This document shows, piece after piece, positions 1-11,811 of a stretch of DNA of 42,737 nucleotides; position 1 is the first letter of the stretch, and the number at the start of each line of letters is the position of its first letter. The position numbers and the translations under genes are program-made. This stretch comes from Mycoplasma leonicaptivi ATCC 49890 (GTDB taxonomy: Bacteria > Bacillota_I > Bacilli_A > Mycoplasmatales > Metamycoplasmataceae), in contig NZ_KK211409.1 of assembly GCF_000622205.1 (NCBI RefSeq), positions 25,080-67,816 on the forward strand, given 5' to 3'. The notes below the pieces were generated by a model, which was not told the origin of the DNA, did not search any database, and saw only the letters and a list, made by a program, of their open reading frames with translations.

Positions 1-896
1 TAAGTTTTCGCTAATGCCTTTCCGTTTGGAACATCAGATAAAACCATTGTTATAGTATTTTTTGATAATTTTTCAAAAGCAATCGAGGTTTTTTTGAATT
101 CTCGACCTTCTGTTGATATAAATTTAGAATTAATTAATTTAAATTGACCGTATTTTTCTATAAAATTTTCATGAGCACTTCCACTTCTATAGTTAACAAT
201 ATTTTCTAATTCTGTTTCTTCTCACTTATTTACAAACCCTTCAAACCTAATTTTAGGAACTAAATCATCCTTATCTGCAAACATTTTTTGCAATAATTCT
301 TTTTTAACATTTTCGAGTTTTTTAATTTTTAAATTTTGCATTGAAATTTGATCATCGATATTTATAAAAATTTTGGATATTTCTTTTTGTTCATTAATGT
401 CTTTACTTATTTTTAGATAAATATTTTTAATATCTGAATTATGTATATGTTTAACAGATGTTCCTTTAATTAATGGGATTAATTTTTGTTTATTATAATT
501 TATATTAAGAGAAAGAAATGAACCTAATAATATACTTTTATTTGGTCTAATAATATTAACATCACCACCAATTAAAACATCTTTTTCTAAAACACTTGAT
601 GCTCTTGCTAAACCAGTTGGTGTAGTATCAGAAGCAGGTATTAAAACATCTCCATATTTACTAAAAATTGAATTATTTTTTATTGATTTAGTTTTATGAA
701 TAACTTCTTTTATGACCATTCCATAATCAGTGTATAAACTACCATAATGTATACATTTTACAAATCCATATTTTTTTACTTCTTCAAGGCTAAGTCCTTT
801 ACCGTTTAAAAATTCACAATAATCTTTTAAACATATTTTTTCTCACTCACTATCAAACCCTTCAAACCTAATCTCTGGCTTTAAAAACTTACTCAT
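1..896 (-). CDS. hsdS: Type I restriction-modification specificity subunit (HsdS), 3' part missing
   Basis: DNA-recognition subunit of a type I restriction-modification enzyme; it directs the methylase and nuclease subunits to a bipartite target. The ATG at 894-896 opens with MSKFLKPEIRFEGFDSEWEK. A second copy of this conserved block (PKIRFEGFVNKWEE) lies near 220-250, so the protein has the usual two target-recognition domains, each entered by an 'RFEGF..(W)E' motif. A helical spacer with Lys/Glu-rich heptads precedes the second block. In-frame TGA codons (for example at 222-224) read as Trp. About 298 residues are visible and the C-terminal part of the second recognition domain lies outside the window. 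No hsdM or hsdR is visible, so its partners would lie further left. Family call is firm; specificity cannot be read. Confidence 0.88.
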
Positions 897-951
897 AACA
901 CTCCTTAAACATAATTAATTTAATTATATTATTTTGATTAAAAACTAAAAA

Positions 952-977
952 GAAAAAGTGCATTTTGCACTTTTTTC
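952..977. terminator. Rho-independent terminator, likely bidirectional
   Basis: Nine-base-pair stem AAAAAGTGC / GCACTTTTT around a 5-base loop, with T-runs on both sides. It sits just after the stop of the ABC ATPase gene (minus) and before hsdS (minus), so it should end the exporter transcript. Confidence 0.75.
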
Positions 978-986
978 ATTAAATTT

Positions 987-1961
987 TTAGTTTTCTCAAT
1001 TCAGAGTACTTGGATGTAAAGGATTATTATTTATCTTAACATCTTTGATTTTACCATTTTTCACATAAACAATTTTATCAGCTATGTTAGCAATATGAGG
1101 ATTATGAGTAACCATAACAATAGTGGTATTGTATTTTTTGTTAATATCAAAAAGATAAGATAATACTAAACTTGTGGTTTGTTCATCTAAGGCTGCTGTC
1201 GGTTCATCAGCAAAGATAATTTCAGAGTTTTTAGCAAGAGCTCTTAAAATCGAAATCCTTTGTTGTTGTCCTCCGGACATTTGTGAAGGATATTTATCTT
1301 TAATTTCTTCTAATCCAAATTCTTTAAATAAATCATCTATATTTAATTTTTTTGCTGGATCTTTTTGTAAATACCCACCAGTTTTAACATTATCAAAACC
1401 GTTTAGATTTTGAAGTAAATTATAGTTTTGGAAGATAAAACTAATATGTGCTCTTCTAAACAAGGTAAGTTTATTATCACTTAAATAAGGTAAGTTAGTA
1501 TCACACACTATAACGTTTCCACGAGAAGGTCTATCAAGTCCACTGATTAAGTTTAAAAGTGTACTTTTTCCACCACCAGACTTACCAAAGATCATAACAA
1601 ATTCACCTTTTTTAATTTCAAGTGAAACATTTTTTAAAACTCTTGAAACTATGTTTCCTGATAAATAATATTTACTTACTCCTTGAACTTCAATAATATT
1701 TCCTTCACTATTCGTTTTGTTAAAAAACTCATCTTTAGGTCTTTTTTTATTCGATGCTTTTCTTAATTTACGAGCAATGTAACTATCAACTTGTAATCTA
1801 TTAGAATTATCTTCAGAATCAAGGATTTCAAAAACATTTTTTTTATTAATTTTAGCGCTACCTTTACCTTTTGCAACAACAGTAACTTCTTCAACTGGTT
1901 TTTGTTCAGGTGTTTCAGAATCTTTTATTAATTCATCTTTAATATTATTTTGTTTTTGCAT
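987..1961 (-). CDS. ABC transporter ATP-binding protein (LolD/MacB type)
   Basis: ATPase that powers the adjacent FtsX-type permease. It shows Walker A GKSGGGKST (about residues 126-134), Q-loop Gln (178), signature SGGQQQR (229-235), Walker B EIIFADEP (247-254) and the switch His in MVTHNPH (286). The nucleotide-binding domain is that of the MacB/LolD/FtsE exporter class. An unusual N-terminal extension of about 85 polar residues precedes the domain. The final TGA (996-998) is Trp; the protein ends LNWEN at the TAA 987-989, 324 aa. One base separates its ATG from the stop of the permease gene, and its ribosome binding site (AAAGG) lies inside the end of that gene, so the two are translationally coupled. 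Substrate unknown. Confidence 0.93.
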
Positions 1962-1962
1962 T

Positions 1963-4900
1963 TTATTTACCTTTCAATAAGTCAATAGCTTTTATTTTGT
2001 TTATATTAAATCAAGCAAGCGCTGTTGTAACTATAAATACACCAAACACAACAGATACAGTTGAAATAAATGTCACAAAATTAATTGTTAATGGTACAGA
2101 TATTGATGCTGACGCTGTTAAGAACGCATTAAACAATAACATAAATCCGAATGCAATTGGCAATGCAATCAATAGTGAAATGATAATAAATGGCACATAA
2201 ATACCAAAGAACATTTTGATTTTTTCTTTATTGGTATAACCAAGAATTGACCATATTGCTATGTTCTTTTCGTTTTCATTAACTAAAATTGTTGAAATAA
2301 TTATTAATATAATTATTGAAACAAGGAAACTTAAAATAGTCACAATTGTCACAATTGTTTGCACTGTATTTGCAATTGATAATGTAAATCCTACTTCAAT
2401 ACTTTTTGATTCAAGAGTATAAGCAAGCGGAATATGCATCTGGTTTTCAAAAATATCAGCTAATTTATTAATATATGCATCTGGAACGTTTCTTGCATTA
2501 TTATAAATATCTCTAAAATCATCTTTATTAGGATTGTAATCTTTTTCTAAGAATTTAGCTACTTCTTCATTTGAATAGCCTAAACGAATTAATAATCCGG
2601 GTGTTTTAAGGTTTTGTACTGTTTCTTGTGAACCAAATAAAGCGTCAAAGAAATCTTTTTTATCTTTATCTGATGTATTTGAAATATTAAATTTATCAAT
2701 TGATCCACCATAACCTGAAACTGAATACAATCCAGTAGCATTAATTAATTGTTTTGGTATTTCATTTTGTGAAAATAGACCATTAAATTTATATTTTTCT
2801 TTATCAAAATCTGCTGGTAATTTATCTTTAAATTTAGCAACTTTTTCTTCAACAATTTCATCAATACCTGTTAAGAAATCAGCGGCTTTTTTAGGAATAA
2901 TAAATTCATTATTAATAAATGTTTGATTAATACCAACTACAATAAATTCATACTCTTTGTTTATTTTTTGATTAATATCTTCTTGCTTAGAACTATTTCC
3001 GAGTTCTTTTTCAAGATTAAGAGAAAATCTATCGACGTGATTTTTAACTTTTAATTTAAATGTTGAATTATTAAATAATTTAAACTTATCTGAAACAACT
3101 TTGTTAATAACAATTGGAATTGGCTTGTTTAAATCAAAATTATTTGCTTCAAATTGATTATTGATTTTTTCAAGTAAGTTTTCTCCATTATTTTCAATTT
3201 TAATTTGTGCAGAATCCTTTTGGTATCCGTAAAGTCTGATTTTTTCATTTTTATATTCAGAATCTACATAAGTGTATTTTTCATCTTCACCAGGTTCAAA
3301 TAATAAAGTATTAAATGAAACAAAGAAATCAGCTGCATCAATATCATTTTTAATTTCTTTATAACCATTAATTAAAAACTCTCTATATTCATTTCTAAAT
3401 TCTGTTGTAGAAATGATTTTGTGTAAATATTTACCTTCTTCATCGTTTCATTCGAGTCTGTAAAATCTACCATTTTTGACATCGTTAATATCTGGAATAT
3501 ATTGGAAAAATGCACGTAAACCATTTTCATAAGTTTTGTTTAAGTCAACAAAATTACTATTTTCCTCAAAAATTAATCCTTTTTGAGTTTTCATCAATGC
3601 ATTTCCAACTATATCACGAGTTTTTAAAACTCTTGCTTTTTGTGTATCTGGTAAACTGTTAAACACAAGTGAAAACGGATCAATTGAAATAACATCCGAT
3701 GTTATGTTAATACTTACTGAAAATTGAGTAATAACGTGTCCATTAAATGGATTTGGATTACCGTTTGCTCCATCCACATTAATAGCAGATGAATAACCAG
3801 AAGAGAAATAGTCACTTTGATATTTATTATACTCAGATAAAGAACCTACAGGTACATAAATATCATCAATTAAGTTATCTAATGAATAAGTATTAATTGG
3901 CCCACCTTGTCTTGTGGGCGAAGTTAAATCAAATTTATAGTTAAAGTTTCTATTTTTATATGTATTATCAATTGTTTTTTGGAACACACCAAATGTTGCA
4001 AAACCAAAAACAGTTGTAACACTGGCTAAAACTACTGAAATTCCAAATGAAAATAGTTTTCAAAAACTGTTAAAGACAAGGGAAGAACTAAATTTAGTTT
4101 TAATATTTGCTTTTTCAAAAAGTTTTTGATATTTAAAGTATAAGTTATTAGTTTTAACTTCTGTTATACCTGACATTAAGTCAATAGATTTAAATCTTAA
4201 TGCTCTCAGTGCTATTGCTACAATAAGCACAACCATTCCTGCCAAAGGCACAAGTAAGTTTATAGCAAATGAGATAAATGAAAAATTAAGTGTTTCAACT
4301 GGTACTGTTCAATAGTTTTGTAATATTTTTACACCTACACCTTGAAGTAAAAATCCAGTTGTATAACCTAAAATCCCACCAACTAAGATTGTAAATAAAC
4401 CAAATACAGATAATGAAAGTGAAATTTGTAATGGTGTATAACCTTGTGCAATTAAAATACCAATAACTTTATTTTTACCAGCAATATACCTTTTGATGAT
4501 AAAAATAATAGATATAGCTACTAAACTAACTAAAATTATAAGTAAAACATTTGAAACTTTTTGTACAGAATTTGTAAGATTTTCAACAATAGAAACTCTT
4601 AAACTTCTTTCAGGGTTAATTGGATCTAATTCAGTACTTAAATATACTCTTTGTAGTTTTAATGGATCATTTGTTTTTTGTAAAATATATTCATTTAAAT
4701 TATTTTTATATTCAGTTAATTCTTTTTCTGTTTTATTTGCATAATTAACTGTTAGATACTCTTTAACAAGAGTTCCTAAATATGCTTGTTTTATTCTATC
4801 AAAACCATTTTGATTAACATAGATGATAGCTTGATCATTTGTGTTAACTTGAAGATTTGCTTCATCAATTACTGGATAAAAGTAATCATATGAAATATCA

Positions 4901-7900
4901 TCACCGATAATAATATATTTAGATTCATTAACTGAAATTAAATATTTATCTGGTAAAGATTTAATTAATCTTAAAACTTCAATTGGATTATTAGGTATAG
5001 CACCTGCATAAATCTCTTTATTATTGTTTTTTAAAAATGCATAATTAACTTTTGCAACATATGAAGCTGGTTGATTAAAGTTTAAAACATTATCTCAGAC
5101 AGTATATGATGTAACAGAGTCTAAAATACCTATTAATACTTCATAAAGGTCTAATCCAAAAAATTGATAATCTTCTTTGTTTAATTCAACTTTTTCTTTT
5201 AAGTTACTAAATACGTTTTCATCAATCGCTAATGATTTATTTACTTCACTTTCAACATTAGGTAAGAAAGTTTTTTCAGTAAATAAAGAATTAATAAATT
5301 GAATACCTTTTTCTTTATTTGTGACTAAATCTTCAAAATTAATTATTTTATCTTTAATTAAATAAGCAATATTTGAGTTTGTTATTGAATCATCTCCAAC
5401 GTTATTTGTATCTGCAAAATATCATAAAACAACTTGTGGATTCTGTCTTAATAATACAGGATTTAAAATTACATCTGAAATACCTAGTCTTTCAATCGAA
5501 ACACTATTAAAATCATTTGTTAAAATAAAGTTAATTTCATTAAAATATTTTTGGAAATTAGCATTTGTTGCATAAAGTTCAATTAATGAATTAACAACTG
5601 TTGATAATATATTTTTATATTTTAGAGTAATGTTTTTGAAATTTATATCATCATCAGAAAAACCTAAGTATTTTTGTGCTGAAGCAATATAAGCAATATT
5701 TTGTGTTAATATAAATTTGTTATTTAAAATAAAATTAACAATTTGATCTTTATTTTCAAATTTATTAATAAAATCATTTAATTCTTTTTTAACAAATTGA
5801 TTATTTTTGTATTCAAAGAAATATTCAGCCATTTTATCTGGATTTGCTAATGAACGAGATATACCAAAATTAGTTTTATTATAACTAGCGATATTTAACG
5901 CTGCTGGTTGGAATAATTCAAACGAATTAAATTCATTTATTACAAATTCAGAGTTAATAAATTTAAGTAATTCGTCTGCAAAAAATATTTTACTACTAAA
6001 ATCTACACCTTGCTCAGAGAATAGTTTAAATCATACCTTTAAAATAGGATATAAACTTTTAAAATAATCATAATTATTTTCATCTACTTTGATTAGTTTA
6101 GAAAACAATGTATTTATAAGATTTCAAAATGTATTTAACTTATTTTGATCTGGTTTGAATTTAAAATATTCACTTGCTAAAAATCCAAATTTATTTTTAA
6201 TATCTTCTTTATAAATATCATTTGGGTCGTTTTTTAATACATTAACTATATCTTTTCAAGATTTAATTGTTTCATTATTTTTTGGATCAAAAATAATATC
6301 ATTACTTGTTCATTTAAAAAACTTCAAAGCAATATCTTTTTCATTTCTTGTTAGTTCATTAAAAACTATTTTGTCATTATTTTCATACTTTTTAATAAAT
6401 TGTTCTATTTTGTCAAAATAACTTTCTGTTGTATCAAGAACATTAAAATTGCTAAAAAATTCTAATAAATCAAAGAAGTCTAATTTGTTCTCATCAGAAG
6501 CAGGAACAGATAAAAATTCATTTTCATTAATTTCAATATGTCTTCCTAAAGAAGAAATGTTGAAAATCTCAATTATTTTTTCTTTAATAATTTGACTTGA
6601 TCCTGGTGTATTAAAAAATGCTTTTAAAACAGCAAATTCAATATCGGTATTTGATAAAGAATTGATAATTGTATGTCTTGTTATTTTTTGAGCTGAGTTT
6701 GTTAATAATGATTTTTCATCAGTTGTAAAACTATGTGTTTGAGATTTTAGACTACTTTTTAATTCCTTAATAAATACATCAACATCAAATATTTCGATTA
6801 AAAATTTAACCCCATTTATAACATTACTATAACTTTCGCTTGAGTTAGGATGTGCATCAATTAATACTAAAATTTTTCTTAGTGGTTCAGGGATGGTTTT
6901 TAAAATAAAACTTAATGGATTATCTGGTGAATTGAAATCTAATAATAAATCTTTGTCTAAATTGTCTATTATTCTAATTAAAGTTGATTTTAGATTCTTT
7001 TGATCAATTGATTCAAGTAATCAAATAACAATATCAAATAAACTTAGTTTTCTTTGATATTCAACTCCATCTACAATTTCTTTTTTGTTATATTTATTTA
7101 AAAAGAAATTGTTAACTTTATTTGTAAAACTAATAAAATCAACATTTTTAATAAATTGAGTGATTATTTCTAATAAACCAACTATATCTTTTGATGCATT
7201 TAAAATATTTTTAATTTCTGATGCGGTTGATATTTTTGTTCTTGTTAAAACTTCAACAAAATTAAAAACATTAATAATATTTTTTGCTAAATATTCTTTT
7301 CTTTCTTCTTCACTTGGTTTAGTTTTCACCAATGAAATAATATTTTCTAAGAAGTCAACTATTAATTTTTTGAAATGATCATTATTGTTATTTTGAGTCA
7401 TAAAATAAATCAAATCAAAAATCATTTTAGGTAAGATATTAAGATTAAAATTACCTGTCGCAAATACCTTTGCAAAATTATTTTCTTGAATTGAATAATC
7501 TGCGGCTTTAATGAAAGAGATTAAAACATCTTGTTTAATAAAACCTTTTTTATATAGGTCAGAGTTAAAGAAATTCTTTTCTAATAAACTTAGAGCTAGT
7601 TTTAAATTACTTTCTGTTAAAGCTTGATTTAAAATATCATTTGACGGTGCTCTAAAAATAAATGGAACATAAAGTAAATTCTTGTAAGTTAATGATTGTT
7701 CTGCTCAACCTTCTTCACCAACTTCAACTTTTAATGTTAAATTATTTTTAAACAATCAAGTTTCAAAAGAAGCAGAATCTGTTCTTTTAAAAAGTGAGTT
7801 TTTTAATCCTTCAATATAATAATTTTTTCAACCTTGGATTTGAGAATTATTATCATATTCTGGTTTAACAACAATTATTTCATCTGTATTTTTAATAAAT

Positions 7901-9900
7901 AAACCAATTTCTGCAAATTTATTATATTCTTCTTTAGATAAATTTTCTTTTGGTAAATAATGAGCAAGTTTTATAACTTTACCGTTTTGATAAAAATCTG
8001 TTTCTTTTGTTACTTCATCTATTATTGAAACTTTATTAAACTCAAAATCTAGTTTAATATATTTAGGATCAGGGAAAACGTTAAATAAAACATTTTGAAT
8101 AATAATATTTGATATAAATGGTGATATTTGATGACTTAAAAAGAATTTACTTAGGTTTATTTCTTTATCATTTAAACTACTTTTTATATCTCTATTTATA
8201 AGTAAGTTTAAATTATTTTTTATTCCTTGAATTGAATTTTGGTCATCACCTACATTAACAAAATGATAAACTTTCTTTTCTTTTTCATCTGAAAAAGAAT
8301 CGATAGTAATTGATTGTCTTATACCAATATTTTCTTGACCAACTTTTTCTTCTATATTTTGATAAATTTCTTTTTTTATAACACTTAAAGCACCCGCCTT
8401 AATTTTGTTGAATACTTTTTGAACTCAATCCTTATCAACTATTTGATTATATTGTGAAGTTGTTATTTTTTTAAGATTTTCAATTTCTTGAATTGTTTTA
8501 GTGTCTTGATAATTGTATTTTTCAAAATTGACATCAGGTTGTTCTATTTTGTTTTCAGGTGAAAAAATTAATTTAACTTTTGAAATTTCATCTTGTTGTA
8601 AAACTAAATTTGTTTTATTTAAAATTTCTGGTTGACCTTCAACTATTTCACTGTTTTCATTTGAAACAAAAGGGATTGAAAAATTTACTATTTCTTTATT
8701 TCAGTATGAAAAGTCTTGATATTCTTTTGGTAATACACCATTATTTTCAGAAATAAGATTTTCCATAAATGTTTTGTAAGAACCAGATCATTTTTCTTTA
8801 AAATCATTTATAAAAGTTGATTCATAATGTAATCTTTCATAATATGTTTTATCATAAGAAATGATAGCTCATTCTGATGGTATTGTGTAATTTATTTCTT
8901 TTTCAAAGTTAAAAACTTCTTTTTTATTAAATGTTGCTTCTTCCTTAAAAATATCTGAATAATTAAGAGTATTATTTAAACTTTTTTGAAGAAAATCATT
9001 TATTTTATCAGTCTCTTCTATATTTATTAAAATAGGATTAATTGTATTATCTCTTTTATAAACCAAATCTCTATCGTTTAAAGTGTTAAACCCTAATAAA
9101 TTTACTATTTTAAGAGAATCTAATTTATATCCAATACCGTCTTTTTCTCAATTATGTCCTTTTAAAACATCAAAAGTTAACTCATTAGTTTCAACATTAA
9201 CAAAAAGTGCAGATACCCGCGAAAAGAAAACATCTTTTTCTTCATCATTTGTTATATAAACAATATCTCTTAATAAATACTCTTTATCAAGGGTGAAAAC
9301 TTTATTTTTATTAACTTTAACTTCGATATGTGATTCTTCATATTGATTATTATTATTTTTTGTATAAAGAGTAAACTTTTTATTATTTTTTAATTTAAAG
9401 TATTTTTTTTGTTGTGAAAAATCTAATGATAAAAAACTATTTTCAGGAGATTCTGGATCATATGTATTATATAAGTTTATAAAGTCTGAAATTTTAATGT
9501 ATTTATTTGCATATTCATTTTTAGAATTTAAAAATGTATTAATAGGAACATATTTATCTTTAATATTATCGGTTAAAATTTTATTTTTTTTCTTAATTAA
9601 TTCATTTGTTTCATATTTAATTGGTTTATTATATGTTGATATACCTTGTTCTCTACTTAAACCATTAATAAAATAACCATTATTATATGTATCACCTTGA
9701 ATAGGTAAATTGTAATCAACTGTAAGGTTATGTGACTTTGAAAGTTTTTTATAATCATCTCTTTGTTTTGACATAGATTTAGCAGTATCATGTAATACCG
9801 TAAAAACGCCAGAAGTAATAAAAACTAACAAAGTTAATCCTGCAAGAACAACCTTGTTTTTAAAAAGTGAACGTCAGACTTCTTTAAATAAATTCCACAT
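1963..9900 (-). CDS. Giant FtsX-like ABC exporter permease (2645 aa)
   Basis: Membrane subunit of an FtsX/MacB-like exporter. All open segments from 9900 to 1963 are in one frame and are broken only by TGA (Trp) codons. It starts MWNLFKEVWRSLFKNK after a GGAG site. One membrane helix lies at about residues 18-36, followed by a very large predicted extracellular region (about 1700 residues). The first FtsX core is at about 4570-4200, with helices (VLLIILVSLVAISIIFII) and the typical 'GYT' cytoplasmic loop. A further helix lies near 4040-3980, then a second extracellular domain, and the second FtsX core at 2400-2010 with another 'GYTNKEK' loop. The two half-repeats are typical of FtsX permeases. 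Bacterial family members are usually 400-1200 aa, although mycoplasmas are known to carry very long ones. Its ATPase follows immediately. Substrate unknown. Confidence 0.88.
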
Positions 9901-9939
9901 TTTTCTCCTATAAAATTAAAAATATAAAAATATTTTAGT

Positions 9940-9945
9940 ATTATA
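9940..9945 (-). promoter_or_regulatory. Putative -10 element for the FtsX/ATPase operon
   Basis: TATAAT on the minus strand, 40 bases upstream of the permease ATG; no clear -35. TATAAT occurs often by chance in DNA this AT-rich. Confidence 0.4.
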
Positions 9946-9989
9946 TTAAATTTTTACATTTTAAAAAAAGACTAAATATATAATTCAAA

Positions 9990-10034
9990 TTGTCTTATTT
10001 TTCTGCTTGGTTTATATATATATATATATATAAT
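9990..10034 (+). promoter_or_regulatory. Promoter region containing a TA dinucleotide tract
   Basis: Seen: an uninterrupted (TA)10 tract at 10013-10032 that runs directly into TATAAT (10029-10034). TTGGTT (10007-10012) lies 16 bases upstream of that -10, so the tract fills the -35/-10 spacer. Alternatively TTGTCT (9990-9995) is 17 bases upstream of the first TATATA. The GGAG ribosome binding site and ATG of the 40-aa ORF follow at once. Inference: slippage in the tract would alter the spacer and switch this promoter. Confidence 0.55.
10013..10032. repeat. (TA)10 dinucleotide microsatellite
   Basis: Ten perfect TA units, a candidate slipped-strand mispairing site. It is the only long dinucleotide run I noticed in the window. 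Confidence 0.85.
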
Positions 10035-10052
10035 ATTTTTGAAGGAGCTTTT

Positions 10053-10175
10053 ATGAAAAACAAATCTAATGATCAAAGATCAAATGTAAAAAACCCTAAT
10101 AATGTTTCTTACAAACAAAACAATGACAATAGATCAAATCAAATGAATCCAATAATTCAAAAACTAAATAAATAA
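10053..10175 (+). CDS. Small Asn-rich protein or leader peptide (40 aa)
   Basis: No family recognised. The ATG at 10053 is preceded by a strong Shine-Dalgarno sequence (GAAGGAGC) at good spacing; an in-frame upstream extension to 9990 lacks one. The 40-residue product is hydrophilic and disordered-looking, with 12 Asn and 5 Gln, no membrane segment and no cysteine. It is the first ORF after the TA-tract promoter. Its stop lies 15 bases before the left arm of a long inverted repeat in the leader of the HNH endonuclease gene. That position would let a terminating ribosome influence the leader fold, so it may act as a leader peptide. It could equally be a small independent protein. The strong ribosome binding site argues that it is translated. 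Confidence 0.6.
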   Translation: MKNKSNDQRSNVKNPNNVSYKQNNDNRSNQMNPIIQKLNK

Positions 10176-10189
10176 TTATTTATAAAATA

Positions 10190-10320
10190 GCTATATTTAT
10201 CTATTTAAACAACTTTATACGTTCTATATTAATATAATTTATCTAATATACAAAGTATAAACACCTTTAAATCTATATATTTAGAGTTTTTTTGTTGTTT
10301 AATATAAATGATAAATATAG
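10190..10320 (+). promoter_or_regulatory. Long-range inverted repeat in the HNH leader (candidate attenuator)
   Basis: Seen: the left arm at 10190-10213 (CTATATTTATC...AAACAAC) is complementary to 10294-10320 (GTTGTTT...GATAAATATAG) with a short bulge. The right arm includes most of the 5' half of the terminator stem at 10313-10323, so the two pairings exclude each other. Inference: an antiterminator/terminator switch in front of the HNH gene. Confidence 0.45.
10265..10293 (+). terminator. Weak terminator-like hairpin in the HNH leader
   Basis: CTTTAAAT / ATTTAGAG stem (one G-U pair, 6-base loop) followed by seven Ts. It is AU-rich, so weak. Confidence 0.45.
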
Positions 10321-10342
10321 TTTGAGAAAACTATATTTTTTT
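10313..10342 (+). terminator. Rho-independent terminator upstream of the HNH gene
   Basis: Perfect 11-bp stem AAATATAGTTT / AAACTATATTT with a 4-base GAGA loop, followed by a T-run. It lies 25 bases before the HNH gene start and 137 bases after the 40-aa ORF stop, so it either ends that short transcript or attenuates the downstream genes. Confidence 0.65.
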
Positions 10343-10367
10343 ATTAATATAATTAAGGGGGCCTTTT

Positions 10368-10712
10368 ATGGACATTAACAAACAAAACGCACAAAAACTT
10401 TGAAAAGAAAGATACGGAAATAAAAAAGTAATTCGTGACTATACAAGATATGAAATACATTTCGATCAATACGGTACCGAAACTGAATTTGGTTGAGATG
10501 TAGATCATATTATCCCACTTTCAAGAAATGGAAGTGGTAGAAAAACAAACCTTGTCATTTGTCACCATCTCACAAATAACGAAAAAGAAAATAAAACTTC
10601 GTGATGAGCTACATTAGAAAATGGTGATGAAGTTAGACTTCAAGTTACAAAAGGTAAAATAAAAAACCAAGATACAGATGAAATACTTTATGATTCAAGA
10701 TGATATAACTAA
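10368..10712 (+). CDS. HNH endonuclease (114 aa)
   Basis: Small HNH-family nuclease. The metal-finger motif is complete: WDVDHIIP (Asp46-His47), then a short loop, Asn61 in TNLVICHH, His66/His67, and NNEKENK with the closing Asn/Lys residues. The protein is little more than the catalytic domain, with a basic N-terminal helix and a C-terminal strand region. The ATG at 10368 follows a GGGGG ribosome binding site. TGA is Trp several times; the stop is TAA at 10710-10712. The next gene overlaps its last 35 bases, so both belong to one operon. Related single-domain HNH proteins act as phage, restriction or DNA-uptake nucleases; no substrate can be read here. Confidence 0.85.
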
Positions 10713-11802
10713 TAGTTTTATTAATAATAAAGTAAGTCCCACTGTAAAAAAACTCAATAAAGTTTTTGGGATTTTATTGACAATTAATTTATTTTTATTA
10801 TTTTTAATAATACTCGAAGGTCTTGTTTTAAGTCTTGATATATATGATCCAAAAAGAGTATATTTTGAATTTAAATGACCAGACATTAAAACTTTTCACA
10901 ATATAAACAGTGCGCTTAGCGATGTTTATAAAATTAATGATTATTATAATAATCCTATACACATTTTTATTGCTTTGAGATATATTATAGGGGTTTGAAT
11001 TTTATTTTTTATTTTCATAACTCTTTATCTCTTAAATTGAGTTGCTGCAGTTGTTTTATCATTAATAATTTTATATTTCAGACTATGTGAAAGGAATAAT
11101 ATTGAAGAAGTTGAAAATAAATATCCACATACACGATATATAGTTTTACAAATATTTTTTGTATTTTTATCATTTATTCCAGTTACTTTTTTAATTATAG
11201 GATATTTTCTATTAGTTTTAAACAAAGTTAGAGAAGGTAAAAATAATCATAGTTTCTTGATTTTTGAAACAAAAAAATTCACTTTATCAAAAGAATTAAT
11301 GGTAAAAATATTTGCTTTTACTTTCTTATTTACAATTTTTTGTTTTTTAGTAAGTGCTGGTACATATATAGGATTTAGTAAGAAAGTTTATTTTAATAAT
11401 ATGACTTTTGCTGAAACTATAAATATGATAAACACAATGGTTATATTCGTTACTTTTGGTATTGTATCATTCTTTTTTGTTTCATTTTTGACACTATATT
11501 ACCATTTACAAGATACTTGAAATAAAAATAAATATAAATCAAGATGATTTATCGCTTTGCAAATACTTTTAGTGATAAGTTTTCCTTGAATTTTACTAAT
11601 GTTAATTTGATATTCATTCCTTTTAATAGTTTATAGTGCACATAATAAAAAATACAAAACAATAATAAATAATGAAGAAGAACTAATGGAAGCAACTGAG
11701 GATGAAAATCCAAAAAAAATAATTGAAGAAGTTAAATTTAATCAAAATATTGATAACAAGAAAAGAAATTCTGATGCTTTAAGCATTTTATTTAAAAAAT
11801 AA
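10678..11802 (+). CDS. Polytopic membrane protein of unknown function (374 aa)
   Basis: I do not recognise a family. The frame is continuous from ATG 10678 to TAA 11800-11802, with in-frame TGA as Trp. Six or seven hydrophobic segments are visible: about residues 29-53, 95-119, 121-135, 155-182, 209-231, 245-275 and 295-318. A charged cytoplasmic-looking tail of about 50 residues follows (NEEELMEATEDENPKK). The start overlaps the HNH gene by 35 bases; an alternative ATG lies four codons later (10690), and neither has a clear ribosome binding site. The overlap with HNH and the TM2 gene 9 bases downstream suggest one transcript, and hence a nuclease/membrane-protein module. The role is inference only. 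Confidence 0.75.
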
Positions 11803-11811
11803 AGGAGAAAT

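Noticed and set aside
1174-1413. Plus-strand open frame inside the ABC ATPase gene
   Set aside because: Antisense to the conserved signature and Walker B coding region; no support.
1997-2200. Plus-strand open frame within the FtsX gene
   Set aside because: It is a low-complexity antisense shadow of the permease's C-terminal helices; no ribosome binding site.
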